DNA from: CAWDMN01 sp963803155
GTDB taxonomy: Bacteria; Acidobacteriota; Terriglobia; Versatilivoradales; Versatilivoraceae
DNA: 64,000 nt
Direction: 5' to 3'
Assembly (NCBI GenBank): GCA_963803155.1
Contig: CAWDMN010000048.1
Coordinates: 69,882-133,881, forward strand
The notes below the pieces were generated by a model that did no database searches, was not told the origin of the DNA, and saw nothing but the letters and a program-made list of their open reading frames with translations. This document shows positions 63,409 through 64,000 of this stretch, piece after piece (the stretch's first letter is position 1; each line of letters opens with the position of its first letter). The position numbers and the translations under genes are program-made.

Positions 63409-64000
63409 ATGGTTGATTTGAAAATTATTCCCCGCGATGAATTTGAGCGGCTGCAAGCGGCCTCCATGCCCGAGACCAAGAAACTCGGGTTTTCCGCGGA
63501 TATGTTGCGGGCCAATGCGCTCATGGCTGTAAAAAAGGCCGGCTCGGGGCACTTGGGATCCAGCTTCAGCGCTATGGATATTGTCACGCATTTGTATCTG
63601 CGCGTGCTGAACACCGGTTGGCGCATGGTTTCTCGGATTTGCAATCGTGACGTTTATTTCTCCTCGAAGGGACATGATTGCCCAGGGCTCTATGCGGCGC
63701 TCTTCGCGTTGGTGTTTTACCTCAAGAAAAGTTGCTGATGCTGCGCCGGCTCGGCGGCTTGGACGGGCATCCGGATGTGAGTATTCCGGGCATTGAATCG
63801 AATTCCGGTTCGCTCGGCATGGGCATATCCAAAGGGCGCGGCATGGCTTGGGCGAAGCGGTTTCAGGGTCGGGGTGGACGGGTGTTTGTGTTGATCGGCG
63901 ACGGCGAACTGCAGGAAGGGCAAAATTACGAGGCCCTCCAGTCCACCGTGCAACAGGGCGTTTACAGCCTGACGGTGATGGTTGATCATAACAAGGTTCA
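63409..64000 (+). CDS. tkt: Transketolase, N-terminal part, frameshifted and running off the window
   Basis: The thiamine-diphosphate enzyme that moves two-carbon units between sugar phosphates. Visible are the segment VKKAGSGHLGSSFSAMDIVT, VYFSSKGHDCPGLYAALFAL, then, one base over, PQEKLLMLRRLGGLDGHPD, SLGMGISKGRGMAWAKRF and the ThDP motif VFVLIGDGELQEGQNYEAL. The shift lies near 63710-63712, where a G seems to be missing from TTGGTG (expected TTGGGTG), so the frame from 63409 stops at 63738. TTAGGAGA precedes the ATG. The rest is beyond the window. Confidence 0.85.

Overview
The window is about 64 kb of bacterial DNA at roughly 50% GC. Its gene content fits an anaerobic, polysaccharide-using, Gram-negative member of the PVC group, possibly Verrucomicrobiota. 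The evidence is a TonB receptor with Tat-exported and signal-peptide proteins, several Tat-exported Gfo/Idh/MocA oxidoreductases with a TIM-barrel partner, a hydrazine-synthase-alpha-like propeller protein, and a repeated domain in the first gene that I know mainly from Verrucomicrobia. This assignment is inference; there is no rRNA or marker gene to prove it.

Layout. (1) 61-1273: a two-domain protein broken by a frameshift. (2) 1801-22275: a long same-strand metal and Fe-S cofactor region. It has four NifX/ORP domains (2410, 4790, the C-terminus of the gene ending at 13037, and 20217), two MinD-type ATPases with inserted ferredoxin domains (5653, 8959), a NifU-Mrp-NifX fusion (11372-13037), DUF5320 and DUF134 proteins, DsrE, a 1-Cys peroxiredoxin, TrmO, a phosphatidylserine decarboxylase, a radical SAM protein, a ZIP transporter, a Cys/Met PLP enzyme, a FAD/Fe-S dehydrogenase, a DUF89 phosphatase, a diheme propeller protein and a CoA-disulfide-reductase-like enzyme with a rhodanese domain. 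Many genes overlap by 4 bp. It looks like an enlarged relative of the Desulfovibrio orange-protein (ORP) clusters. (3) 22434-24032: a PLP decarboxylase. (4) 24576-29603: nickel uptake, with NikR divergent from a TonB receptor and an ECF-type transporter, and a candidate NikR operator just before the receptor gene.

(5) 30290-41861: an accessory region. It holds a small conserved protein with a good terminator, an IVP-type four-helix protein, a secreted TPR-CHAT protein followed by an S41 protease, a convergent sigma factor/anti-sigma pair, an excisionase-like protein and a tyrosine integrase next to tRNA-Gly(CCC), a fossil gene, a decayed IS3-family element with a 25-bp perfect inverted repeat, and a secreted protein of unknown function. 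(6) 42011-43020: gene fossils (an HNH-like fragment and an M14 carboxypeptidase with four in-frame stops).

(7) 43357-58471: carbohydrate functions, with an esterase, a TIM-barrel isomerase-like protein, four Gfo/Idh/MocA oxidoreductases, a GH62 arabinofuranosidase-like enzyme, a Kelch protein and a LacI regulator with palindromic operators, interrupted by an ABC-F ATPase and a SnoaL-like protein. (8) 58801-63145: a DnaC/IstB-like ATPase, a DUF2914 protein, and a chaperone group (HspR-like MerR, DnaJ, Hsp20, a C-terminal scrap of DnaK). (9) 63409-64000: the start of a transketolase, running off the window.

Caution: at least five otherwise well-conserved genes carry a single-base frameshift, often in a short homopolymer, and two carry an in-frame TGA at a conserved position. 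Read errors in the assembly are a serious alternative to real gene decay for these.
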